From the NCBI GenBank assembly GCA_003194525.1, contig NBIV01000502.1, positions 1 to 36,422 of the forward strand: a DNA stretch of 36,422 nucleotides, given 5' to 3'. This stretch comes from Gracilariopsis chorda (Eukaryota; Rhodophyta; Florideophyceae; Gracilariales; Gracilariaceae). The notes beneath the pieces were generated by a model. That model saw only the letters and a program-made list of their open reading frames with translations, did not search any database and was not told the origin of the DNA. Of this stretch, positions 19,866 to 29,416 are shown in pieces (the stretch's first letter is position 1; each line of letters opens with the position of its first letter). Position numbers and translations under genes: made by a program.

Positions 19866-20670
19866 TGTTAGCACGTAGTCGAGTGCCGGGTAGTACTGGG
19901 ACATCATGGTGCAACACTTGAAAACAAAGTTTCATATAACGGAGGGCTGTTTTTGGGACCTGCTTTACAAAAGCGCATATGCGTGTGTTCTCAAACCCAA
20001 CGTGAAACGGGCATATGATTGGCTACTGCAAACACTCATATGCAACGTATTCGTTACAAGTGTTATGCATTCTATGGGCTCTTGGCACGGAACTGGCCAC
20101 TTGGCATAAGGTGAATGGGTATGGTACTGAAGAATATGTGTGGCTACATGTGGTTTACAGGTATATGGAAGTGTGTCATGTCTGCGGTTGTGCAAGCAGG
20201 CACGTGCCATGCACGCAACACACCTAGGGTATGTACATGGATGCGGTGGCATGTGTATTTGTGCTTTGTCATTGTCATGATGATGCGAGTAAGTGTTTAT
20301 ACAGTGCTGCAACATGCTGGCACATTGTTGGCGTGTCCGGTTCACTTATTGTGCGTTGCTGGCTACTTGGTTCACTTGGTCTGCATTGTTGTAATGTGTT
20401 GTTATGTTGTTATGCATGGTTGTACTTGGCTGTAATCAGTGTGTGCAACCCTTATTGTGTTATGTTTGTTTATGATTGGTAGTATTGGGTGTCCCCACTT
20501 AGTGGTATACGGTTTTCTTGTAGTTGTAGTGTGACGTAGAGGTGCTATATAACACGCTGAAGTTGCACTACCAAGTAAACTCGCCCCAAGACTGGCAACC
20601 TTCACTGCTTCTTTTTCTTCTTTCTTTGTTCTACAGATGCGCCGTAGCCCAACTAACATTACCATCATCA
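19860..20670 (+). repeat. Family A 3' LTR of A3
   Basis: 811 bp, TGTTGATG to CATCATCA, TATATAA at 20546-20552. It differs at about six positions from the 5' LTR of the same element but only about four from the A2 LTR at 7761. The right flank is ATCTGGCTGAG of C1 RNase H. Confidence 0.95.
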
Positions 20671-20997
20671 ATCTGGCTGAGACGACTGTGGAGTGGCATT
20701 GGCAACGCAAGTGGACTACACGTGGATGAGTCAGTGACGCTAATGGTTGAGCCCACAACTGTGTACGTGGACAACCAAGGTTGCATCGACCTTGCTCGAA
20801 ATGGAGTTGTGAACAAGCGTACTAAGCACATTGATATTCGCTTTCACTTCACCAGAGAGGCTCTACGCGACAAAGCCGTCCAGTTGCAGTACTGTTCCAC
20901 GGAAGACATGGTTGCCGATATGCTGACGAAAGCGCTCGGTCGAGTTAAGCTGGCAAGGTTCCGCGGTGACTGGGGCTTGCTCCCCTTAGACCTTTGA
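20671..20997 (+). pseudogene. Family C RNase H C-terminal fragment of C1
   Basis: About 108 codons matching the end of the C polyprotein (IWLRRLWSGIGNASG to LLPLDL, stop TGA at 20995). RNase H motifs VDNQGCIDLA, KHIDIRFHF and DMLTKAL are present, but the upstream half of RNase H and all of RT are missing. The ATCTG at its start matches C3 at 33132. The open frame continues back into the A LTR only by chance. Confidence 0.9.
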
Positions 20998-21007
20998 AGT
21001 CAGTGAC

Positions 21008-21017
21008 AGAGGGGGGG
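21008..21017 (+). other. Polypurine tract of C1
   Basis: AGAGGGGGGG lies directly before the LTR start at 21018. The stretch with its upstream GTCAGTGAC is the same as in element B. Confidence 0.85.
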
Positions 21018-21440
21018 TGTTGGCAGTAGTACCTGTGCTGTCACTGAAAACCAAATGTTCTGGGGAGCATGGGCTGTTTTAGAGGGTATCTCTGCAAAAG
21101 CGCATATGCGCGTGTGCGCGAACCCAACGTGAAATTGGCTTCTGATTGGCTACTGCAAATGTACATATGCAACGTGGTGCGTACAAGTGGTATGGCATAA
21201 CTGGATCGGTTGGACACACCCACGTGTCCAGCTACTACAGTGGTCATAGTGTACGTTGTGTGCAGGGGATACTGATGAAGTGGTTGACACCTGGTACAAG
21301 TGGTACAGCAGTGGTTGGTACAATGGTAAGGTGCGCATGCACTGTCAACAGGTTTACACATGCACGGGTATATTGATGACGTGGGTGTTGTGTGCATTGC
21401 CACATGATGACATGGCACTAACACCACAGGTTACGTGCCG

Positions 21441-21476
21441 ACTTACCGTGACGTGTTGACTTACCGTGATGTGTTG
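21441..21476 (+). repeat. 18-bp tandem duplication marking the long C LTR type
   Basis: ACTTACCGTGACGTGTTG and ACTTACCGTGATGTGTTG stand side by side. The duplication is also in C3 (27834-27869 and near 33900) and is single in C2 (near 22187 and 35046). It sorts the LTRs into matching pairs and supports the nesting model. Confidence 0.85.
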
Positions 21477-21757
21477 GCATGTGCTGGCGTGTGTTGGAGT
21501 CGTGAATTTGTGCCTTGTCATGGTCATGTGTATGCACGTAACTATTACAGAACATTGGTGCGTTGGTGTGCGTTGGTGTAATGAGGTTGTGCTGAGCTGG
21601 CTATGTCATGTTAGATGATGATTGGTAGTATTGAGTGTCCCTGCTTAGTGGTTTAGGTTTTACTTGTAGTTGGTGTTCCCGCGCAATTCGAGTTTAGAGT
21701 GCTATATAAGATGTGCCTGAAGGACCTCCAAGTAAATCCAAGCTAGAGCTGGCGAAC

Positions 21758-21762
21758 TTCCC
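21758..21762 (+). repeat. Target-site duplication TTCCC, left copy (C2)
   Basis: TTCCC lies just before the C2 5' LTR and again just after its 3' LTR at 35382-35386, 13.6 kb away. The target is the C1 3' LTR. Confidence 0.88.
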
Positions 21763-21838
21763 TGTTGGCAGTAGTACCTGTGCTGTCACTGAAAACCAAA
21801 TGTTCCGGGGAGCATGGGCTGTTTTAGAGGGTACCTCT

Positions 21839-21920
21839 GCAAAAGCGCATATGCGCGTGTGCGCGAACCCAACGTGAAACTGGCTTCTGATTGGCTACTG
21901 CAAATGTACATATGCAACGT
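21839..21920 (+). promoter_or_regulatory. U3 module shared by A and C LTRs, C copy
   Basis: AAAAGCGCATATGCG, AACCCAACGTGAAAC, TGATTGGCTACTGCAAA and CATATGCAACGT occur in the same order and spacing as at 9829-9910 in family A. Confidence 0.6.
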
Positions 21921-22344
21921 GGTGCGTACAAGTGGTATGGCATAACTGGATCGGTTGGACACACCCACGTGTCCAGCTACTACAGTGGTCACAGTGTACG
22001 TTGTGTGCAGGGGATACTGATGAAGTGGTTGACACCTGGTACAAGTGGTACAGCAGTGGTTGGTACAATGGTAAGGTGCGCATGCACTGTCAACAGGTTT
22101 ACACATGCACGGGTATATTGATGACGTGGGTGTTGTGTGCATTGCCACATGATGACATGGCACTAACACCACAGGTTACGTGCCGACTTACCGTGATGTG
22201 TTGGCATGTGCTGGCGTGTGTTGGAGTCGTGAATTTGTGCCTTGTCATGGTCATGTGTATGCACGTAACTATTGCAGAACATTGTTGCGTTGGTGTGCGT
22301 TGGTGTAATGAGGTTGTGCTGAGCTGGCTATGTCATGTTAGATG

Positions 22345-22400
22345 ATGATTGGTAGTATTGAGTGTCCCTGCTTAGTGGTTTAGGTTTTACTTGTAGTTGG
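22345..22400 (+). promoter_or_regulatory. U3 module shared by A, B and C LTRs, C copy
   Basis: ATGATTGGTAGTATTG with AGTGTCCCTGCTTAGTGG, about 85 bp upstream of TATATAAG. Confidence 0.6.
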
Positions 22401-22523
22401 TGCTCCCGCGCAATTCGAGTTTAGAGTGGTATATAAGATGTGCCTGAAGGACCTCCAAGTAAATCCAAGCCAGAGCTGGCGAACTTCCCTTCCATCCCCT
22501 CAACTTCCTTTCAACTTTCATCA

Positions 22524-22537
22524 GGTTATGGGCCCAG
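22524..22537 (+). other. Primer binding site of C2
   Basis: GGTTATGGGCCCAG follows the LTR end CATCA directly. Half initiator-tRNA-Met type. Confidence 0.85.
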
Positions 22538-23742
22538 CCCCGCTGACCGCTGCCGCTATCCCTTTCCGTATCGTTCGTCTGTCGCCGCTCTCCCTCACCG
22601 CCGTTCATCCGTTTCGCTGTTGTTGCCTCTTTCGTCGTTGCGTCGGGTGTCTTGATCCCATTGTTGGTCGGTGTTGGTCACTCTCCTTCGGTTTGCGTTC
22701 CTCCCTGAGGGCGTTGTGGTGGTAGTGGTTCGACGTTTACTTCCTATCGTTGTTGAGTTGGGCCTCCGTTGTTGCCCGTGTTGTCGATCGCTATCTACTT
22801 TGTGTGTGACACTCCCTCTATCTTGTGTTTTAGGATCCCCGAGTCGTTTGTCGGGTCGTATCCGTGAGGTCGAGTCGGTCTAGTTTCGAAGTCTGGGCTC
22901 CGTGATCGTGTGCTCAGCAGTTGTTTGTTTTTCGTGTTTGTTAATCATCATCTGGTGTCCAGTGCGACGAGCGGTTGATCCGGGTTACTTTGGGTGATTC
23001 CAGGTATCCGGGGACGTGAGCCTGGCGGCTTGAACCAAAGCGGGTGTACTGTCGAGCGGCTTCCCACCGGTCCATTTGGACAGATAACGGTGACGGTCGT
23101 TAAGACCTGGTAAGTTCAGCGGGTGCATCTGTGGACGGGGTGCCGTGGCGTACTGCGCTGGTGCGGGTGATTGAATTATTTGTTTTGATCCTGACTGCGT
23201 GTCGGGATTCTTGGGCTGTTGCGAAGGTATTCCATAACGAGCTTTTGATCCGTGCATCTGACCCTTGGGCGTTTGTGCGGGGAGGCGACGTGGCGTAGGC
23301 TGACCTCCTTCTTAGGATCAGGCCGCGTGTGACCTTAAGTGGTTGCGCGTTAGCAGCGTACTTTGGTTGCCATAGTAGCTTCAGTTGCGAGGTCGCGCAA
23401 GTTCTTGCAAGAGGCCAGAGAGGGTTATACTTGGTGAAGGCATATCTTGGGTCATTAACCATCCTCTGGAAGCCTCGTAGAGAGCGACGCATCTTCTCCT
23501 TAGACGTAGGAGAGGGAAGACAGAAGAAGACGTCTTGTACCCGGAGCATCTCCGGGGGCCAGGGGTCCGACACCCTAGGGTAGCGGAGGTAGTTTCTCCC
23601 GTCAGTGCGCCCGAATTTGAAGTTTTGTTGTTGTTGTTGTCGTTGTTTTTGTTGTTATTGTTGTCGTTGTTGCCATTTTTGTACTTCTTAAGTGCCGTAG
23701 GTCTTTCATCGCACCTGTGCTGTTTGTTGACATCTACCAAGC
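22538..23742 (+). other. Untranslated leader of C2
   Basis: About 1.2 kb, nearly the same as the B leader up to about 23618. The conserved motif is at 23577-23613, followed by a GTT-rich simple repeat (about 23619-23672). The minus-strand ORFs seen in B are open here too (22985-23257, 23100-23573). Confidence 0.75.
23577..23613 (+). promoter_or_regulatory. Conserved leader motif, C2 copy
   Basis: Same 37 bases as in A, B and C3 (core GGTAGCGGAGGTAGTTTCTC), about 130 bases before gag. Confidence 0.65.
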
Positions 23743-26700
23743 ATGGATTCATTCGGTGGCATCAAGATTGAAAAGTTGGGCGAGGATAACTTCCATGTAT
23801 GGAAGCAAAAGGTTGAGTTGCTGCTTGCACTCAAGGACCTCGATGACCATCTTGAATCAACCAGGCCTACGGACGATGACGAGTTGTCAGCATGGAAGAA
23901 GAAAGACTCCAAGGCCAGGGCTGTTATTGGTCTCAGCATCAGTGATGAGCATTTGGACCATGTGAGGGATACCGAGAATGCTGCGGAAATGTGGAAAGCC
24001 ATTTGCGATGTGTTCCAGCGTAAAACGCTGCTCAACCGAATCAATGCAAGACGTGCCTTCTACACAGCCAAGATGCGAGATGATGAGAAAATGTTACACT
24101 TCATCAATCGTGTTCGTCATCTTGCATCGGATCTGAAGAGCATGGACGTAGTGGTTGAGGAAGAAGACATCGCTATGGCAATCCTATGTGGGCTACCAGA
24201 CCGCTTCGAACACCTCATTGTCGCTATTGACACCACGATTAGTGATCGTAAACTCGATTTAGAGTTTGTGAAGAGTCGTTTGCTGCAAGAGGAACAGCGA
24301 ATGAACGATCGTGCCAAGGAGGAGTCCGGAAGTGACACGGCTTTGGTTGGTGCGCAGTCACGAAAGAAGTCCATGGTGTGCTACTACTGTGGTAAGAAGG
24401 GGCATATCCAGAGGAAACTGTTTCAAGAGACAACGTGACGAAGCTAGCAAAGAGCAGAGTGCTGCCGCAAACCCAGCTGTGCAGACCAATCTCGGCAACG
24501 AGAAACGAGGATGTGACAGTGACTCTGACTTTGTTTGTCTCATTGCGACAGGTTCTGTGGAAGAAAGTATCAGTGACTGGATCATTGACTCTGGTGCCAC
24601 CGCCCATATGACGTATGACGAGTCCATGTTTGACAGTTTTAGCAAAAGAGAGTCTGCCGGTGTGAGTATCGGCAATGACTCGAAGCTGGAGTCTCTTGGT
24701 CATGGCAGTGTCCACCTCAATCTCGCTGTTGAAGGGCGTAAGAGCAAGTGCCGGTTGGGTGAAGTAGTGCACGTACCGAAGCTACGGTATCATCTGCTGT
24801 CAGTATCTGCGATGTGTGACCTGGGTGCGCGAGTGGTGTTTGATAAAACCAAAGTATGTGTATACAAAGGCAACACCATGATCGCCCAGGGCCGTCGCAT
24901 CAAAGGACTGTACTACCTATGTACCGCGATTGAAGTACCAGAAGACATGGACAACGCACTTGTGACTAACCTGTCACTATGGCATGCTCGAATGGCTCAT
25001 GTGAATGTGGATGGTATCAAACATATGGCTCGTAACGGTGTTGTGTCAGGGCTGAATGTGGACTTGAATCAATCGATGGATGTGTGTGACTCTTGTGTAG
25101 TGGGAAAATCTACACGTGCTCCAACTCCCAAGCAAGGGGGGGAACGGGCTTTGCACCCATTGGACCTAGTGCATTCGGACATTTGTGGTCCAATCCAAGT
25201 AGGTTCCTTGGGAGGTTCACGCTACTTCGTCACATTCATCGATGATCACTCCCGTTTTTGCTTCTTGTACATGCTCAAGACCAAGGATGAGGTGTTCCAC
25301 GTGTTCGTGAAGTGGCTCAAGATGGTTCAAAATCAGAGTGACCGACATGTGAAAACCATCACCGCACGTGAGTCTGTGCTACATGCGTTACGCACAGACA
25401 ATGCTGGTGAATATGTGTCAAAGAAGTTTTCACAAGAGCTTGAACGTCACGGTATTGAACATCAGCGAACGGTGCCTTACAATCCACATCAGAATGGTCT
25501 GGCCGAACGGTTCAACCGAACACTCATGGACTTGGTGAGATCGATGCTGCATCACAAGAAACTGCCAAAGAGCTTCTGGGCTGAAGCATTGAACGTTGCA
25601 GTGTATGTGCGCAATCGAGTCACCTGCAAGGCCCTTCCGAGTGACGTGACACCACTCGAGATGTGGAGTGGATATGAACCTGACTTGAGCAATCTGCGTG
25701 TGTTCGGTAGCCGGTGCTGGTACAAAGTGGTGGACCACAAGCTGAAGAAGCTGGAGCAACGTGGCGTGGAGGCGATCTTTATTGGGTACACATCTGGATC
25801 GAACGGTTATAAACTGTGGGATGCGCAAAAGAAGAAGGTGGTTGTGTCGAGAGATGTGAGGTTTGACGAATGTAGTGGTTCAGATCAAGGTACTGACCAC
25901 GTTGATGATGACGACTATGCTGAGATCGACATCTCGGACAAGCCGAAATCAAACATCACCTCCACCTCTACTAAACCCACCGATGCTGCCCAAGTTGAAC
26001 CCGCTGCACCAGATACTCCACCAGAAGAAGCTTCAGGCAGTGGCCACGATGAGCCCACAGCTGAGACAGAAGTTGAGCCAGATGTACCAGATCCACCACC
26101 ACTTCGGAGATCCACTCGTGAGCGTAGAGCGCCTACCTCGTGGTGGCGCGGCACTGCCCTACTCACTGCCAGTGATGACGTCCCATCCTCATACTCCGAT
26201 GCGGTGTCACGTCGTGATTCAAAAGCGTGGACCAAGGCCATGAACAGTGAGTACGAGTCTCTGATGGAGCATGACACATGGGAGTTAGTGCCAAGGCCAG
26301 CTGACAGCAACGTGATATCATCCAAGTGGGTATTTGTGCAAAAATATGAGGCTGGCGACAACGATGAACCGACAGTGAGGTACAAGGCTCGTGTGGTGGC
26401 TCGAGGGTTTCTGCAGATCGAAGGTGTAGACTTCTCCGAGACGTATGCACCAGTGGTCAAATTCACATCCATTAGAATGATTCTGTCCATTGTAGCAGTG
26501 CAGGACTATCATCTGCACCAGATGGATGTGAAGACTGCATTCTTGAATGGCGACCTGGAAGAGACTGTGTACATGGAGCAGCCGGACGGATTCATCAAAC
26601 CTGGGAACGAGGACTTGGTATGCCTTCTCAAGAAAGCCATCTATGGGCTACGACAGGCATCAAGGCAGTGGTTTGCAAAAGATGTACTTGTTCCTCGTTG

Positions 26701-27411
26701 GTTGGATGGGTCTGAAGCCAAACGTCGCAGACGAGTGCGTCTACACCGGAGAGGTACTGGGAGCGCTTGTGATCATTGCTCTTTATGTGGACGACTTGCT
26801 CATTGCGAGTCCAAGTATGGAGACAATGAATCGCGTAAAGCGTGAACTGTCAAAACGTTTTCAGATGAAGGATCTCAGTGAAGCGCGCATGGTACTTGGG
26901 TTCGAGATCCATCGTGATCGATCCAAAAGACAGCTGTACCTGACACAGTCTGCATACACGCGTAAGGTCTTAGAACGTTTTGGCATGTTGCAGTGCAAAC
27001 CAATGGACACTCCATGGACTCCGGTGCTGACCTCACTAAGGTAGAAGAGCCTCTGACGAACATCCCGTATCGCCAGGTGATCGGGTGTCTGATGTATCTC
27101 TCTGTTGGCACTCGACCGGACATCTCGTTTGCAGTGTCCAAGCTAGCCAAGTATGTCGAGAAACCTGGAGAGACTCATTGGAAAGCGGTGAAGCGTGTTC
27201 TGCGTTACCTCAATGGCACTCGCTCCTTCGGACTTACTTATGGCACCACGACTGATACTCAGCTGTATGGATACGTAGACTCTGATGGGCAGGTGATACA
27301 TCCAACGCAGTCCACCAGTGGGTATGTGTTCATGATGTGCGGTGCTCCTGTGTCTTGGAGCTCGCGCCAACAGGAAGTAGTTGCATTGTCTAGCGCTGAG
27401 GCTGAGTATGT
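23743..27411 (+). pseudogene. Family C gag-pol of C2 (Gag to RNase H, interrupted)
   Basis: ATG at 23743, Gag related to that of B. The knuckle CYYCGKKGHIQR (from 24379) is broken by one extra G near 24413, before its last Cys; C3 has the unbroken form. Pol is then open to about 26680: protease DSG (24587-24595), integrase zinc His and Cys pairs (24983 on, 25085-25096), catalytic Asp 25178, Asp 25397, Glu 25505, a Pro/Ser/Glu-rich linker, and RT with MDVKTAFLNGDL. An extra A near 26680, a lost C near 27014 and losses near 27287-27310 break RT and RNase H. RT YVDDLL is at 26784-26801. C3 interrupts it at GAGTATGT (27411) and coding resumes at about 34250. The unbroken polyprotein would be about 1,340 residues. 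Confidence 0.87.
27407..27411 (+). repeat. Probable target-site duplication TATGT, left copy (C3)
   Basis: The left flank of C3 reads GAGTATGT. After its 3' LTR the sequence is TAGAGTCTG where TATGTGAGTCTG is expected, so the right copy seems to have lost three bases. The region is indel-rich, so this pairing is probable only. Confidence 0.5.
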
Positions 27412-28190
27412 TGTTGCAGTAGTACCTGTGCTGTCACTGAAAACCAAATGTTCCGGGGAGCATGGGCTGGTTTAGAGGGTACCTCTGCAAAAGCGCATAT
27501 GCGCGTGTGCGCGAACCCAACGTGAAACTGGCTTCTGATTGGCTACTGCAAATGTACATATGCAACGTGGTGTGTACAAGTGGTATGGCATAACTGGATC
27601 GGTTGGGCACACCCACGTGTCCAGCTACTACAGTGGTCACAGTGTACGTTGTGTGCAGGGGTTACTGGTGAAGTGGTTGACAGCTGGTACAAGTGGTACA
27701 GCAGTGGTTGGTACAATGGTAAGGTGCGCATGCACTGTCAACATGTTTACACATGCACGGGTATATTGATGACGTGGGTGTTGTGTGCTTTGCCACATGA
27801 TGACATGGCACTAACACCACATGTTACGTGCCGACTTACCGTAACGTGTTGACTTACCGTGATGTGTTGGCATGTGCTGGCGTGTGTTGGAGTCGTGAAT
27901 TTGTGCCTTGTCATGGTCATGTGTATCCACGTAACTATTACAGAACATTGGTGCGTTGGTGTGCGTTGATGTAATGAGGTTGTGCTGAGCTGGCTATGTC
28001 ATGTTAGATGATGATTGGTAGTATTGAGTGTCCCTGCTTAGTGGTTTAGGTTTTACTTGTAGTTGGTGTTCCCGCGCAATTCGAGTTTAGAGTGGTATAT
28101 AAGATGTGCCTGAAGGACCTCCAAGTAAATCCAAGCCAGAGCTGGCGAACTTCCCTTCCATCCCCTCAACTTCCTTATCCACTTTCAACA
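27412..28190 (+). repeat. 5' LTR of C3
   Basis: 779 bp, TGTTGCAG (one G fewer than the usual TGTTGGCAG) to TTTCAACA. TATATAAG at 28096-28103. The 18-bp duplication is at 27834-27869. Confidence 0.92.
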
Positions 28191-28204
28191 GGTTATGGGC
28201 CCAG
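28191..28204 (+). other. Primer binding site of C3
   Basis: GGTTATGGGCCCAG directly follows CAACA. Half initiator-tRNA-Met type. Confidence 0.85.
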
Positions 28205-29416
28205 CCCCGCTGACCGCTGCCGCTATCCCTTTCCGTATCGTTCGTCTGTCGCCGCTCTCCCTCACCGCCGTTCATCCGTTTCGCTGTTGTTGCCTCTTTC
28301 GTCGTTGCGTCGGGTGTCTTGATCCCATTGTTGGTCGGTGTTGGTCATTCTCCTTGGGTTTGCGTTCCTCCCTGAGGGCGTTGTGGTGGTAGTGGTTCGA
28401 CGTTTACTTGCCTATCGTTGTTGAGTTGGGCCTCCGTTGTTGCCCGTGTTGTCGATCGCTATCTACTTTGTGTGTGACACTCCCTCTATCTTGTGTTTTG
28501 GATCCCCGAGTCGTTTGTCGGGTCGTATCCGTGAGGTCGAGTCGGTCTAGTTTCGAAGTCTGGGCTCCGTGATCGTGTGCTCAGCAGTTGTTTATTTTTT
28601 CGTGTTTCTTAATCATCATCTGGTGTCCAGTGCGACGAGCGGTTGATCCGGGTTACTTTGGGTGATTCCAGGTATCCGGGGACGTGAGCCTGGCGGCTTG
28701 AACCAAAGCGGGTGTACTGTCGAGCGGCTTCCCACCGGTCCATTTGGACAGATAACGGTGACGGTCGTTAAGACCTGGTAAGTTCAGCGGGTGCATCTGT
28801 GGACGGGGTGCCGTGGCGTACTGCGCTGGTGCGGGTGATTGAATTATTTGTTTTGATCCTGACTGCGTGTCGGGATTCTTGGGCTGTTGCGAAGGTATTC
28901 CATAACGAGCTTTTGATCCGTGCATCTGACCCTTGGGCGTTTGTGCGGGGAGGCGACGTGGCGTAGGCTGACCTCCTTCTTAGGATCAGGCCGCGTGTGA
29001 CCTTAAGTGGTTGCGCGTTAGCAGCGTACTTTGGTTGCGCATAGTAGCTTCAGTTGCGAGGTCGCGCAAGTTCTTGCAAGAGGCCAGAGAGGGTTTATAC
29101 TTGGTGAAGGCATATCTTTGGGTCATTAACCATCCTCTGGAAGCCTCGTAGAGAGCGACGCATCTTCTCCTTAGACGTAGGAGAGGGAAGACAGAAGAAG
29201 ACGTCTTGTACCCGGAGCATCTCCGGGGGCCAGGGGTCCGACACCCTAGGGTAGCGGAGGTAGTTTCTCCCGTCAGTGCGCCCGAATTTGAAGTTTTGTT
29301 GTTGTTGTTGTCGTTGTTTTTGTTGTTATTGTTGTCGTTGTGTTGCCATTTTTGTACTACTTAAGTGCCGTAGGTCTTTCATCGCACCTGTGCTGTTGTG
29401 TTGACATCTACCAAGC
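28205..29416 (+). other. Untranslated leader of C3
   Basis: Same leader as in C2 and B with several 1-base indels (for example near 28411, 28499 and 28593). The conserved 37-base motif is at 29248-29284. A GTT-rich repeat lies at about 29297-29345. The 90-codon minus-strand ORF (28653-28925) is kept; the 157-codon one is broken by the indels. Confidence 0.72.
29248..29284 (+). promoter_or_regulatory. Conserved leader motif, C3 copy
   Basis: Same 37 bases as in the A, B and C2 leaders, untouched although the leader around it carries indels. Confidence 0.65.

Larger units (their letters stand above)
9722..20670 (+). mobile_element. Family A element A3, structurally complete, with element B inside
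   Basis: It has two 811-bp LTRs (9722-10532, 19860-20670), a primer binding site, a 0.8-kb leader, an open Gag-Pol frame interrupted only by element B, and a polypurine tract. Without B and one GACCG copy it is 6,696 bp. The flanks do not match as a 5-bp target duplication: CACTC on the left and ATCTG on the right, both within family C sequence but about 1.3 kb apart in that element. The LTRs differ from each other at about six positions. A composite formed by recombination between two A insertions would explain this. Confidence 0.9.
21018..21762 (+). repeat. C1 3' LTR, first 745 bp (interrupted by C2)
   Basis: TGTTGGCA start, TATATAAG at 21703-21710. It stops at GCGAACTTCCC where the C2 LTR begins. 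The missing last 34 bases are at 35387-35420. The two parts with one TTCCC copy total 779 bp, equal to the C3 5' LTR. It carries an 18-bp tandem duplication (21441-21476) that the C2 LTRs lack. Confidence 0.9.
21763..22523 (+). repeat. 5' LTR of C2
   Basis: 761 bp, TGTTGGCA to TTTCATCA. TATATAAG at 22430-22437. It contains the two U3 modules shared with other families (21839-21920 and 22345-22400). Confidence 0.94.

Noticed and set aside
20998..21017. A third gene (env-like) between pol and the 3' LTR
   Set aside because: Only about 20 bases separate stop codon and LTR in C, none in A. No room for an envelope gene in any family here.
23535..23771. Leu-rich hydrophobic ORF before C2 gag, like a membrane protein
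   Set aside because: It is a translation of the GTT/TTG simple repeat in the leader and is not kept in B or C3.
24379..24438. Possible programmed frameshift between Gag and protease in C2
   Set aside because: C3 has one G fewer at this place and reads the knuckle and protease in one frame, so C2 simply carries an extra G.
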